Made by a program: the position numbers and the translations under genes. A DNA stretch of 64,000 bases, taken from JADJOY01 sp016713535 [NCBI: Deltaproteobacteria bacterium]. GTDB taxonomy: Bacteria > JADJOY01. This document shows, piece after piece, positions 28,545-37,179 of the stretch. Numbering within the stretch: position 1 is the first letter of the stretch; each line of letters opens with the position of its first letter. Below the pieces are notes generated by a model. That model worked only from the letters and a program-made list of their open reading frames with translations. It did no database searches and was not told the origin of the DNA. The DNA is taken from assembly GCA_016713535.1 (NCBI GenBank), contig JADJOY010000040.1:36281-100280 (forward strand), given 5' to 3'.

Positions 28545-29554
28545 TGCGGTCAGCGGTTCGCAGAGGCCATCGTGTCGCCACGGCGGTCGCGTGGGTGACG
28601 CTCGTCGGCTTCCTGACGTGGGCGGTGCTCGCGCTCGCGCTGTCCCCCATCCTTCCCGAGCGCTTCGCCACCGGCGGCGCGGCCGCCTTCGCCGTGGTTG
28701 CGCTGGGCGCCGGCGTGGTGGTCCGCCCGTGGCGACGCGCCTACGCGGTGCTCACCATCCTCGTGACGGGCGTGCTGGCGGCCTTCTTCTCGCTCACGGC
28801 GAGCAACGAGCGCGACTGGGCTCCGGACGTGGCGCGGGCGCCGTGGGCCACCTTCGACGGCGACCGGGTCACGCTCCACGAGGTCCGGAACTTCGACTAC
28901 GTCACCGAGGCCGACTACACGGAACGCTGGGAGGACCGCACCTACGACCTCTCCAGGCTTGCGACCGTCGACCTCTCGCTCACGTACTGGGGATCCCCCC
29001 ACATTGCCCACACCATCGTGAGCTTCGGCTTCACCGACGGTCAGTACCTCGCGGTCTCGATCGAAACGCGACGCGAGCGCACCGAATCCTACAGCGCCAC
29101 GCGGGGCTTCTTCCGTCGGTACGAGCTCGCCTACGTGTTCGCCGACGAGCGCGACCTGCTCCGGCTACGCACCAACTACCGGCAAGGCGAGGACGTGTAT
29201 CTGTTCCGGATCCACGCCACCCCGGAGCGGGCGCGTGCCCTGTTCCTCGACTATCTGAACACCGCGACCGAGCTCGCACGCAGACCCGGCTGGTACAACG
29301 CCCTCACGGGCAACTGCACCACCAACATCCGCACCCACGTCCAGAACAGCGGTCCAGCCAACCCGTGGAGCTGGCAGCTTCTCGCGAACGGCCACCTCGA
29401 CGAGCTGCTCTACGCACGCGGCGCGATCGACACCAGCCTGCCTCTCGCCGAGCTCAAGACGCGCGTGTGGATCAACGACAAGGCGCGCGCGGCCGGTCAG
29501 GTGCCCGACTTCTCGACGCGCATCCGGGACGGCGTGCCGGGGATGGGCGGCTAG
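28544..29554 (+). CDS. DUF4105-like (Lnb N-terminal periplasmic) membrane protein
   Basis: Protein of 336 residues starting at the ATG that shares a base with the previous stop. Two or three N-terminal membrane helices lie at about residues 12-95, followed by a periplasmic domain of the DUF4105 type: VTLHEVRNFDYVTEADYTER, VDLSLTYWGSPHIAHTIVSF, AVSIETRRERTESYSATRGF, FRRYELAYVFADERDLLRLR and WYNALTGNCTTNI. The ExR and NCTTNI motifs are characteristic. Related domains occur next to apolipoprotein and lipid modification functions, so a role in lipoprotein handling is possible but not shown. Confidence 0.82.
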   Translation: MRSAVRRGHRVATAVAWVTLVGFLTWAVLALALSPILPERFATGGAAAFAVVALGAGVVVRPWRRAYAVLTILVTGVLAAFFSLTASNERDWAPDVARAPWATFDGDRVTLHEVRNFDYVTEADYTERWEDRTYDLSRLATVDLSLTYWGSPHIAHTIVSFGFTDGQYLAVSIETRRERTESYSATRGFFRRYELAYVFADERDLLRLRTNYRQGEDVYLFRIHATPERARALFLDYLNTATELARRPGWYNALTGNCTTNIRTHVQNSGPANPWSWQLLANGHLDELLYARGAIDTSLPLAELKTRVWINDKARAAGQVPDFSTRIRDGVPGMGG

Positions 29555-29593
29555 ATTCGGGGCGACGTCGCCTTTCCTCGGCGGAGTGGCGGG

Positions 29594-29621
29594 CCGGGAG
29601 CGGCCTCACGACCGCTCCCGG
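29594..29621. terminator. Perfect 10-bp hairpin between convergent genes
   Basis: CCGGGAGCGG pairs exactly with CCGCTCCCGG across an 8-base loop, between the DUF4105-like gene (+) and DUF4136 copy B (-). Confidence 0.5.
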
Positions 29622-29631
29622 TCCGAAGACC

Positions 29632-30243
29632 TCAACGCGCCGGACAGCTCGCGACCTGCTGTTCGTAGACGTTGAAGATCTCCTTCATCGCCTGGTCGAT
29701 CACCGCCTCGAGCTTCTGGCCCTCGTTGCCCTGCTCCACCGTGCGCTCCGCGACGCCGCGGAATACCAGCTCGTCGTCCGCTCGGTCGACGAGGTCCACG
29801 ACCATCGTTCCGATCGTGTAGTCGACCGGAACCAGCCAGCCGCACGAGTACCCGAACCAGAAGCCGTAGCCACCGCCGCTACCGATGCCGATGCACTGAT
29901 CGATGAGCTCGGTCGATTCGCCCACGAAGTACATGCGGTTGATCTGGAGGTCCGGGAGCGTGTCCTCCTGGCGCAGCCCGAGGGCGTTCAGCTCGGAGGT
30001 GATCTCGTTCTGGCTGATGATCTCGGCCTGGCCGACGAGCCCAGGCTCCGTCGGCAGGCTCCCGGGGATCTCGTTCCAGTCGTAGAAGTCGAACGTCTCG
30101 TATCGGCAGAAGTCGGTGCCAGCCAGCGTCTGGACGTTCGTCTTGACCTCGGGCCCGTCATCGTCGCCGCCGCAGCCCGTGGCGAGTGCCGCCACCAGCC
30201 CCATCGCGGCGAGCCGATGGACCTGGTTCGAACCGGTTCTCAT
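29632..30243 (-). CDS. DUF4136 lipoprotein, copy B
   Basis: Predicted lipoprotein of 203 residues. The ATG at 30243 has AGGAAGG upstream and gives a lipid Cys at 24 (VAALATGC) followed by an Asp-rich linker. It is a near relative of copy A: YETFDFYDWNEIPGS, ELNALGLRQEDTLPDL, a Gly/Phe/Tyr-rich loop before SCGWLVP, YTIGTMVVDLVDRADDELVF and a CPAR ending. Copies A and B flank the SYLF-DUF4136-DUF4105 operon on the opposite strand, which looks like an old duplication. Function unknown. Confidence 0.82.
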   Translation of the reverse strand: MRTGSNQVHRLAAMGLVAALATGCGGDDDGPEVKTNVQTLAGTDFCRYETFDFYDWNEIPGSLPTEPGLVGQAEIISQNEITSELNALGLRQEDTLPDLQINRMYFVGESTELIDQCIGIGSGGGYGFWFGYSCGWLVPVDYTIGTMVVDLVDRADDELVFRGVAERTVEQGNEGQKLEAVIDQAMKEIFNVYEQQVASCPAR

Positions 30244-30260
30244 GGTGTTCCTTCCTCTCT

Positions 30261-30273
30261 CCCTTTGGGGTAG
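30261..30273 (+). promoter_or_regulatory. Candidate operator CCC-TTTG-GGGTAG
   Basis: Motif copy in the divergent gap between DUF4136 copy B (-) and the DUF3313 gene (+). It lies 137 bases upstream of the + gene and 18 bases upstream of the minus ATG. Its core CCCTTTGGGG is identical to that of the copy at 46218. Confidence 0.35.
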
Positions 30274-30410
30274 GAGTGATTGGCTTTGCGCGAGATCCGC
30301 GCACAATGATCACAATCCATGTGCCGACGCGAGGCGTGGCTCAGCTGCACGCGTAGGCGCATGCCTCGCCCTAAGATCGCCGCGTCGGTCACGGCTCGGA
30401 GGAGACTGCG

Positions 30411-31088
30411 ATGTCTGGTCCCGTAAGGGTGTGCCGGTTTCGTCGTATGATCGCTCTGCTCGGCGGACTCGCCGTGGCGGGCTGCGCAACCAGCCAGCCG
30501 CCGCCGAGTTGGGACGGCCTTGAGCTCAGGCCCGCCAAGGGAATCGACGCCGTCTACCTGAAGCCGGGCGCCGACTTCGCCCGATACCGGACCGTCCTGA
30601 TCGAACCCGTCCAGGTGGCGTTCAAGGACACCTGGAACCCCAACCAAGGTGAGCGCGGCGCGAGCCGCAACCTGTCCATCTCCGACGTCCAACAGCTCCG
30701 CGAGAACATGGCCTCGGCCTTCCGCAAGACGTTCGCCGACGAGCTTGCCAGGGGTGGCTACACGACCACCGACCGACCGGACGACGATACCCTGCGCGTC
30801 ACGGCGGCGCTCGCGAACGTCTACATCGCCGCCCCCGCGCGCGACAGCTTCGGTCCGTCGCGCACCTACACGGTCGAGTCGGGCGAGATGACCTTGGTGC
30901 TGGAGCTTCGCGACAGCGTGTCGGGCGAGCTCCTCGGCCGCGTGGTCGACCGTAAGACCGGGATCGAGACCGGCCGCCTCCAGATGACCACCTCCACGAC
31001 CAACCGCGCTGACTTCGACCGCGCGGTGAGTAGCTGGGCGCGGCGCCTCCGGGCCGGGCTCGACGCGGTGCACGTCAAGGCTCCCTGA
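30411..31088 (+). CDS. DUF3313 lipoprotein
   Basis: Predicted outer-membrane lipoprotein of 225 residues. The ATG at 30411 follows GGAGGAGACTGCG. The lipid Cys is at 25 (GGLAVAGC). DUF3313 features are WDGLELRPAKGIDAVYLKPG, ARYRTVLIEPVQVAFKDTW, DELARGGYTTTDRPDDDTLR and MTLVLELRDSVSGELLGRVV, and a final SSWARRLRAGLDAV helix. Like DUF4136, this family is envelope-located without known activity. It is followed after 27 bases by the DUF3943 gene. Confidence 0.88.
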   Translation: MSGPVRVCRFRRMIALLGGLAVAGCATSQPPPSWDGLELRPAKGIDAVYLKPGADFARYRTVLIEPVQVAFKDTWNPNQGERGASRNLSISDVQQLRENMASAFRKTFADELARGGYTTTDRPDDDTLRVTAALANVYIAAPARDSFGPSRTYTVESGEMTLVLELRDSVSGELLGRVVDRKTGIETGRLQMTTSTTNRADFDRAVSSWARRLRAGLDAVHVKAP

Positions 31089-31115
31089 GCGGCCCGGTCC
31101 TCCGATCCACGGCAC

Positions 31116-32015
31116 ATGATCGGGAGGACCACCCGCCACCGCGCGTGCGCCGTTCGCCATCCGGCGCAGCGTGTCGTGGCAGCAGTCCTCATCTTGGCCA
31201 TGGCAGGCAGCGGATGCGCACGCCTGCAGCCCTGCCCCGAGCCACCACCGCCACGGCCTCCTCCACCGCAGCTGGTGCGGCGCGGTGGCGAAGAGCCGCC
31301 GCGCCTGGTTCGGAAACTCCGGAGCGGCCCCTCCCTCGGGGTCGCGAACACGCTCGAGCCGATCCCATTGCCCGAGCGTTCCCTCGCGCCCGCGGCCCCT
31401 ACCGAGCAGGTCGACCTGTTCGCCGACCGCTACGTTCAGCAGCAGGCCGAGGCCCGCAAGCACCTGGGCATCATGTCGGCCGTCACGATCCTCTCCGGCG
31501 TGGCGATCATGACGCTCATGACCCTCCTGCCACAGGAGGCCACCAACTGGGACAGCGGCGACGACAAGTGGACCAACTTCAAGGACGCGTGGACCTCGCC
31601 GCCCGAGTGGGACAAGGACGACTGGCCCGTGAACTACCTCGTCCACCCGTGGATGGGCGCGATCTTCTACCTGCTCGCCCGCGACCTCGGCGCCGAGCCA
31701 CTCGCGTCGTTCGCATACAGCACCGGGCTCTCTTTCAGCTGGGAGTACCTGGTCGAGAGCTGGTCCGAACAGCCCTCCGCCCAGGACCTGCTCACCACCT
31801 CGCCGATCGGATCGCTCCTCGGCGAGGGCTTCTATCGCCTGCGCACCGGGCCCCTTCACGACGACACCGACGGTTTCACCTGGAAGAAAGCGGCCGGCTG
31901 GATCCTCGACCCCGTCGACCTGACCTACACCTTGACCGGCATGAAGCCGGAGCCGCCGCCGCTACGTGCGAGCCCATCGGGATCGACGGAATCCGGCGCC
32001 GCTCCCTCGCCGTGA
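31116..32015 (+). CDS. DUF3943 lipoprotein-like membrane protein
   Basis: Protein of 299 residues. The N-terminus has a lipoprotein-type signal (LILAMAGSGC, Cys34), then a Pro-rich linker (CPEPPPPRPPPPQ). Residues about 120-260 match DUF3943: WDKDDWPVNYLVHPWMGAIF, FSWEYLVESWSEQPSAQDLL, SPIGSLLGEGFYRLR and a WILDPVDLTYTLTG end. The HP.MGA.Y and PIGxxxGE patterns are typical. It may be an envelope or outer-membrane protein of unknown role. It ends 22 bases before a convergent barrel gene. Confidence 0.82.
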   Translation: MIGRTTRHRACAVRHPAQRVVAAVLILAMAGSGCARLQPCPEPPPPRPPPPQLVRRGGEEPPRLVRKLRSGPSLGVANTLEPIPLPERSLAPAAPTEQVDLFADRYVQQQAEARKHLGIMSAVTILSGVAIMTLMTLLPQEATNWDSGDDKWTNFKDAWTSPPEWDKDDWPVNYLVHPWMGAIFYLLARDLGAEPLASFAYSTGLSFSWEYLVESWSEQPSAQDLLTTSPIGSLLGEGFYRLRTGPLHDDTDGFTWKKAAGWILDPVDLTYTLTGMKPEPPPLRASPSGSTESGAAPSP

Positions 32016-32037
32016 CCGACGCGGCGCGGCTCCGACC

Positions 32038-32717
32038 TCAGAACGACACGAAGTCCCAGCTCCCCGTCGCCCCGATCGTGACCACGACCACATCGGAGAT
32101 GGGGTTCAGGACCACTCGCGACTCGAGTCCCAGCGCGAAGTCGTCCCAACGGTAAACGGTGCCGCCGAGCCCGAACAGGTAGCCGAGACTGAGCCGGCTC
32201 GAGCTCGCGTTCACGCCCTCGACCTCGGCATCGGCCATCAGGTTCTCGAACGAGACCCCGAGCCGCGCCCGAAGACGCCAGAAGTCGATCACGAGGCCCG
32301 GGCTCAGCGCCCACATCGACAGGCTGTTCTCGGCCGTCACTTCACCAGCGGCGGTGCCCACCCGGTCGGTGGTGTCGGTGAGCGAGTAGTAGGCGAAATC
32401 GACGAACGGCGAGAGGAAGTAATCCGGCCGGTACACGGGCTCACGGCCCCGAACGGGCCGTTCTCGGACCCGCTCGACGAGATCAGCTGTGGTGCGTCCT
32501 GGGTGGCCGAGAACGTCACCCCGCCGGCGAGCTCGAGCGACAACACGTCGTATGGCATCTCGTACCGGAAGAGCCCCCAACCGGAGCTCGCGGGAGCGCT
32601 CTCCGCCGGTTGGGCTGCAGCCGCCGCATCCGGCTCCTCGGCGAGAGCCGGACCAGCGACGACCGTAGCGACGACGAGCCAGGCGGCGGTGAGGGCCGAG
32701 CCACGACGCGGTTTCAT
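32038..32717 (-). CDS. Small outer-membrane barrel, one frameshift
   Basis: Exported barrel-like protein of about 226 residues. The ATG at 32717 overlaps the stop of the GDPD gene (ATGA). The signal peptide ends VAGPALAEEPDAA, followed by SGWGLFRYEMPYDVLSLELA. At about 32445 the frame changes, and the protein resumes as VYRPDYFLSPFVDFAYYSLT, SLGYLFGLGGTVYRWDDFAL and a C-terminal SWDFVSF. One missing base explains the break (680 bases plus one are 227 codons). The aromatic C-terminus and alternating strands fit an outer-membrane barrel. Third gene of the barrel-GDPD-barrel operon. Confidence 0.7.
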
Positions 32718-33992
32718 GGCACACCCCCATGGAGGAGTTGATAGCGGTTGAAGACGAGCGGCCCCCGGTCGGTGAGCAGCCCACCGAGACTTGGATCGGC
32801 GAGAGACTCGTCCACGAGCTCACGACGATTCACGGTCCAGTAGAGGCTCTTGATCCCCTTCGACTTCGCCTCGGCGAGCCGGTTCGGTGCGAAGCCTCGG
32901 GCAAGCTGGACCGCCCACACCTCGCAACCCGCCGCCTCGGCGTCCTCGAGCTCCTCCTCGGTGATGCAGCCGGCGCGCGAAGCGGGATCGATCTTCATGT
33001 ATTCGTCGAACGTCTCCGGAGTCGGCAGCCCCACCAGCGCCTTGAAGCGGCGCCCGTCGGTCCTGGCGCGCTCGTTGTAACGACGCGCCAGCTCGTTGAG
33101 GGGGGCGATTGCTTCGGGGACCTTGGCGTCGAGCCACAGGCCCCGCAGCCTGGTCTCGTCGTAGCCGGCCTTGAGCGTGTCCTCGATGGTGGCGATGCGT
33201 GCACCGTCATGGAGCTGGCAGTTGGCCTGGATCACCGAGAGCGGGTAGTCCGCGAGGCTTCCCACGCAGTAGGTACCCTTGGTGACCTTCGCGGTGAAGC
33301 TCGCGTCGTGGTAGGCGATGGGCACGCCGTCCTTGGTCAGGCGGGCGTCGACCTCGACTCCCTGGAAGCCGTAGGCCTCGGCGGCCAGCACCGCCTCGAC
33401 GCTGTTCGACGGGATGCCGCAGTTGGCGGTGTCGTCGCACACCCCGTGGTGCGCCCCGACCAGGAAATCGTCCATCGGCACGAGCGGCGCCACGAACTCG
33501 AGCTCGGTGGCGCTGGCGAAGCTCGTGCCCTTCCCCATCCCGCCTTCGAGGCGAGCGCCGGGGAACCGGGCCACGTCGACGTCGGTGCGCCCCGCGCACA
33601 GCGCGGTGGCGAGCGTCACCGGCAGCACGTCGAGGCGCGCGAGGCCCGAGTCGTCCTGGTTTCCGTGGCGCCACACGCCTTCCAGGACGAGCCGCGTACC
33701 GCCGTCGAGGCAGCCCGCGTCCAGGATCGCGTACCAGGCTTGCTCGCTCCCGAACAGCGACACCTGCTTGGTGGTCGCGTGGACCACCATGGGGCTCCCG
33801 AACGGGTTGGCGAAGCCGGTGACCGAGGCGAGACCGGCGACCTGCACCAGCGCCTCGGGATCGACCGGCCGAGCCTGGGCAAGGAGGCCCCCGTCGGGGA
33901 AAGCGGGTGCTCGAATCCCCGAAGTCGCCACACCCGGAGAGAAACACCGCCAGCACCATCGAAGTCGCGAAGCGCCAGCGCTCAGAACACAT
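32714..33992 (-). CDS. Glycerophosphodiester phosphodiesterase-like lipoprotein, one frameshift
   Basis: Lipoprotein of 425 residues after correction; Cys21 follows AVFLSG. The ATG at 33992 overlaps the end of the upstream barrel gene by 11 bases. The frame changes at about 33900 (CCCC run). An N-terminal domain of about 150 residues (VSLFGSEQAWYAILDAGCLD) precedes a GDPD barrel: VGAHHGVCDD, GFQGVEVDARLTKDGVPIAY, then HDASFTAK and WTVNRRELVDE. The usual HRG and ENT motifs read HHG and SNS, so the active site is modified, although ExD and HD are kept. It could act on glycerophosphodiesters from phospholipid turnover, or it could be a non-hydrolytic relative. Confidence 0.78.
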
Positions 33993-34756
33993 AGCCGACC
34001 TCGAAGCGCGGATAGAGCACCGCATTGTCCACGTCGGAAAAGACCCAGAACACCTTGGATCCCGCCTGCTGATATTGCAGCGCCATCCCGTAGTAGAGAT
34101 GGCCGCCGTCCTTCGACAGGTTCTCGATCATGAGCACGCCCTGCGCCCCGCCCAGGGTGGGCGGATGCGCATCGGTGATGGTTTCGTTGCCCACGTAGGC
34201 CTCGCGCTGCAGGTCGAGGGTCACCGAGAGATCGAGGCTGATGCGGACGTCGTTCCAGGCGTAGCCGATCCGCAGACCGGGCTGGTTGCCGAGGATCCAG
34301 GTGTTGGTGCTGAGCCCGAAACCGTTCGCGTAGCCGAAGGCCAGCGGAACCCGGTCCGAGACCATGACCGACCAGTGGTCGTCGAGATCGAGGCTCCAGC
34401 CGAGGCCCACGGAGGACGGCGTTGTTGACGAGGTTCCCCTCGAGCGCGGCCATGAGCCGGAAGCCCACCGGGAGCGCGGTTCGGAGGTTGAGGTTCAACC
34501 CCGGCAGCGCCGGCGGGATCGCGCCGGTCTCGTCGGCGGGCTCGACCGCCAGGTAGATCCCCGCCGAGAACCGGGTGCTCCAGTCGTCAGCGACCGCGGG
34601 GTCGAAGAGCCCCGGCTCGAACGAGCCGCCTTCGGCGCGCCCCACCGCGACGGGCATCGACATGGCGAGCAACAGCACCCACAGGAAGCGCGAGAGCGCC
34701 CGCGGACACTCTCGTCCCGGGGACTTCGCGCACGAGTACCTCGTGTTCACGGCCAT
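33982..34756 (-). CDS. Outer-membrane barrel upstream of GDPD, one frameshift
   Basis: Exported barrel of 257 residues after correction. The ATG at 34756 has GGGAGG upstream. The signal peptide runs to GRAEGGSF, followed by DDWSTRFSAGIYLAVEPADE and LPGLNLNLRTALPVGFRLMA. At about 34420 one extra base shifts the frame, and the protein continues GLGWSLDLDDHWSVMVSDRV, NQPGLRIGYAWNDVRISLDL, YGMALQYQQAG and FEVGYVF with a C-terminal Phe. First gene of the three-gene overlapping operon. Pairing of two barrels with a GDPD suggests handling of a lipid headgroup at the outer membrane (inference). Confidence 0.7.
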
Positions 34757-34818
34757 CGTCGCTACGCCTCCCCTGCTCGGGCATGTCGACTCGACACGCC
34801 CGGTCGCGGACCGCCGGT

Positions 34819-35541
34819 TCACCGCCCCTCGTCGTAGAGCGTCGCGCCGACATAGATGTAGCGGGCACCGGGAGTTCCGCCGGTGGCCCGCCCGAGGTTG
34901 AACTCGACCTTCAGATTCGGCTGGCGCAGGTAGGTCATGCGCCGCTCGCTACCCGCGACGTTCACGTCCGACACGAACGCGTCGACCGGCTTGCCGAGGA
35001 GCTTCTGGATGTCCTCGGCCGGCGTGCCGCGCGGCAACATCTTGGCGATCGCCACCAGCCCGCGGAGCGTGGGCAGCTCCTTCCACTTCTTGGCTGCGTC
35101 CCAGAGCGCCTGGGTGGCGTCCTGATCGAGCGCCGGCAGAAAGACCTCCGAGCGGACGTAGCCGAGCTTGCCGCCGAGCGGCTGGTACAGGATCACCTCG
35201 ACGGCGCGCTTGGCCGGCGCCTCACTGGCCACGGCGCCGGGCTTCGGCGACGCCATCGGTGTGACCTTGTAGGTCCAGGTCTGAGTGGTCTCACCCGGCT
35301 GAGGGCTGGTCGCCTTCACGCTCTCCGGATCGCCGAGGAGAGCTCGGAGTTCCTCGTAGGACGTGCCCTTCTTGAGCGCGTCGACCGCCCAGAAGAAGTC
35401 CTCGGCGGTCTGCGGGATCTTGCGGACCGGATCCGAGGGGGATGTCGCCGCGTCGCCATCCGCCGCGCTTGCGGCGCGCGCGCCGAGCGCGAGCGCGAGG
35501 ACCGCCACCACCAACCGGGCTGCTCGTCGTCGTTCCATCAT
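34819..35541 (-). CDS. Exported protein of unknown function (240 aa)
   Basis: Exported protein with a signal peptide ending ALGARAASAADGD. The ATG at 35541 is followed at once by a second ATG, and AAGAAGGAAT lies before them. Two similar halves are visible. DALKKGTSYEELRALLGDPESVK and MLPRGTPAEDIQKLLGKPVDAF (shown shortened: KGTSYEELRALLGDPESV and RGTPAEDIQKLLGKPVD) both carry the G[TS].xE[DE]xxxLLG[DK]P pattern seen in SmpA/BamE-like lipoprotein domains. The duplicated BamE-like motif suggests two small alpha/beta modules. It is 62 bases upstream of the barrel operon on the same strand. Confidence 0.7.
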   Translation of the reverse strand: MMERRRAARLVVAVLALALGARAASAADGDAATSPSDPVRKIPQTAEDFFWAVDALKKGTSYEELRALLGDPESVKATSPQPGETTQTWTYKVTPMASPKPGAVASEAPAKRAVEVILYQPLGGKLGYVRSEVFLPALDQDATQALWDAAKKWKELPTLRGLVAIAKMLPRGTPAEDIQKLLGKPVDAFVSDVNVAGSERRMTYLRQPNLKVEFNLGRATGGTPGARYIYVGATLYDEGR

Positions 35542-35578
35542 GGATTCCTTCTTCCTGGGTTTTCGAGGCCGTGCGAGC

Positions 35579-35600
35579 GGCGCCGTCCGAAGACGGCGCC
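35579..35600. promoter_or_regulatory. Perfect 9-bp inverted repeat in a divergent gap
   Basis: GGCGCCGTC-CGAA-GACGGCGCC, a perfect stem with a CGAA tetraloop, lies between a minus gene starting at 35541 and the channel gene (+). No gene end precedes it on either strand, so an operator or 5' leader element is more likely than a terminator. Confidence 0.35.
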
Positions 35601-35703
35601 GTCCCTTATCGCAAGCATGGCCGTCGATGTCGATCGCGAATCGCCTGCCGCGCCGGTCCGGCCGTAGCCGGCTGCGTGGCGCCCACACCGTGTTGGGAAT
35701 CCG

Positions 35704-36174
35704 GTGGTCAAGGTCGCGGTCCGCTCGAGCGGTGGCTACCCGACGCTCGAGCTGTTCGCCGATCTGATCGACCTGCTCACGCTCGTCGCGATCACCAGCG
35801 CGCTGCTGATCCACGTCAACCGGCGCGGCCGCATCACCGGCCACCGCATCCGAGGGGCGATCGCCGCCTACCTGCTGCTCGCCGGCGTCTTCGCCAGCGC
35901 CTACCAGATCGTGGAACGAACGGTGCCCGGTTCGTTCGACATCGGCCACGAACGCACCGCGCCGGACGGACGTCAGGAAGAGCTCTTCTACTTCGCCATG
36001 ATCACGCTCACCACCACCGGCTACGGCGACATCACGCCCGTGAGCCAGCCGGCACGCTCGCTCGCCATGCTGGAAGCGCTCATCGGCCAGCTCTATCCGA
36101 CGATCCTGATCGCCCGGCTGGTGACGCTGGAGATCGAATCCCGCCGCGACGCCGCGTCCGACCTGTCCGACTGA
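35704..36174 (+). CDS. Two-pore-helix type K+ channel, possibly 5' truncated
   Basis: Membrane protein of 156 residues from GTG 35704. It has a helix at about 16-38 (LIDLLTLVAITSALLIHV), a second at about 50-70, a pore loop with the K+ selectivity filter TTTGYGD at about 102-108, and a final helix (LEALIGQLYPTILIARLVTL). This is the Ion_trans_2 pattern, with one extra N-terminal helix. There is no ribosome site at the GTG and no clear better start upstream, so the N-terminus is uncertain. A cytoplasmic gating domain is absent. Confidence 0.72.
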   Translation: MVKVAVRSSGGYPTLELFADLIDLLTLVAITSALLIHVNRRGRITGHRIRGAIAAYLLLAGVFASAYQIVERTVPGSFDIGHERTAPDGRQEELFYFAMITLTTTGYGDITPVSQPARSLAMLEALIGQLYPTILIARLVTLEIESRRDAASDLSD

Positions 36175-36520
36175 GCCGCGAGCAGGCCCACCCGGTCGCT
36201 CCCTGGCAGCGCGTTTGCTCCCTCTTGAGGGAGCGTCTTGGGCAGCGCCACCGCGCCGCGTCCCGTCCTCTTCCGAGCGCGATGTCGCGCGCGTCCAAAC
36301 GCGGAAGCCCGCAGGGACTTTCGGGCTTCGGGCAGCGTCGAATGGAATCCTGGACCGAGACCACCACAGTCGCTGCGACCGCTCGCCCGTCACCCGGGCG
36401 TAGCGACCCGTCCCCGCTCGTCGCCCACGCGCCACGTGCGCGGCGAGACATCCTACGTCACCGTGGCGGCACGCAGGCGTACCCGCTCGCGACGGCTCGC
36501 CGTCGCCATGGAGGTGTCCC
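36175..36520. other. Intergenic region, 346 bp
   Basis: Lies between the channel and the YHS-like gene. It holds the palindrome at 36217-36234 and a right half-site TTCGGGCAG at 36327-36335, but no gene that I can support. Open frames here are short and compositionally unlike the neighbours. Confidence 0.5.
36217..36234 (+). terminator. Perfect palindrome GCTCCCTC-TT-GAGGGAGC
   Basis: An 8-bp perfect stem with a two-base centre, 43 bases after the channel stop, followed by GTCTT. A two-base loop is tight for an RNA hairpin, so a protein-binding palindrome is an equal possibility. Confidence 0.35.
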
Positions 36521-37168
36521 ATGTCGAACCTGAACGAATTGCTCGATCGGATCGATGCCGAGTTCGAGGCCGCGGAAGGCCGCATCGCGAAGTTCAAGGA
36601 GGAGAAAGCCGCCGAATACCACGGCCGGCAGGAGCGACTCGAGATGTTCGCCAAGGCGTGCGAACAGCTCCAGGCCGTGTGGCGTCCACGCCTCGATGCG
36701 CTCGCGGCGAAGTTCGGCAAGCGCGTCACGATCAACCCGGTGGTGACGCCGGCGTTGCGCACCGCGACGTTCAAGTTCCAGTCGGAGCTCGCCAAGATCG
36801 AGCTCAAGCTGTCGGCGTCCACGGACGCCGAGGTCCGTAAGCTGGTGCTGAGCTCGGACCTCGAGATCCTGCCGATCCTGATGGAGTTCACGCCGCACAC
36901 CCGGGTCGAGATCCCGCTCGACGCGATCGATCCGGTGGTGGTGGCGAAGTGGACGGACGACTGCATCGTGGCTTTCGTGAAGACCTACGTCTCCCTGCAC
37001 GAGAACGAGCGCTATCTGCGGAACTTCATGGTCGAGGATCCGATCGCCGGGGTTCGGTTTCCGAAATACGCGGCCGCCGGCACGGCCGTGGTGAACGGCA
37101 AGACCCACTACTTCATGAGCGAAGAGACCCAGAAGGAGTTCGAGGCGAAGCAGCGGCGCGCCGCATGA
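36521..37168 (+). CDS. Protein with C-terminal cysteine-less YHS-like domain
   Basis: Cytosolic protein of 215 residues. The ATG at 36521 has GGAGGTGTCCC directly upstream. The first 70 residues are a charged helix (LLDRIDAEFEAAEGRIAKFK), the middle is an alpha/beta region (FKFQSELAKIELKLSASTDA), and residues about 176-212 read VEDPIAGVRFPKYAAAGTAV, then NGKTHYFMSEETQKEFEAK. The end has the outline of a YHS domain (DP..G..V....A....Y.G..Y.F.S......F), but every metal-binding Cys is replaced (C to A, M and E/T). The middle region is not recognised. Convergent with the efflux operon. Confidence 0.75.
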   Translation: MSNLNELLDRIDAEFEAAEGRIAKFKEEKAAEYHGRQERLEMFAKACEQLQAVWRPRLDALAAKFGKRVTINPVVTPALRTATFKFQSELAKIELKLSASTDAEVRKLVLSSDLEILPILMEFTPHTRVEIPLDAIDPVVVAKWTDDCIVAFVKTYVSLHENERYLRNFMVEDPIAGVRFPKYAAAGTAVVNGKTHYFMSEETQKEFEAKQRRAA

Positions 37169-37179
37169 CCGGGTCGGCG

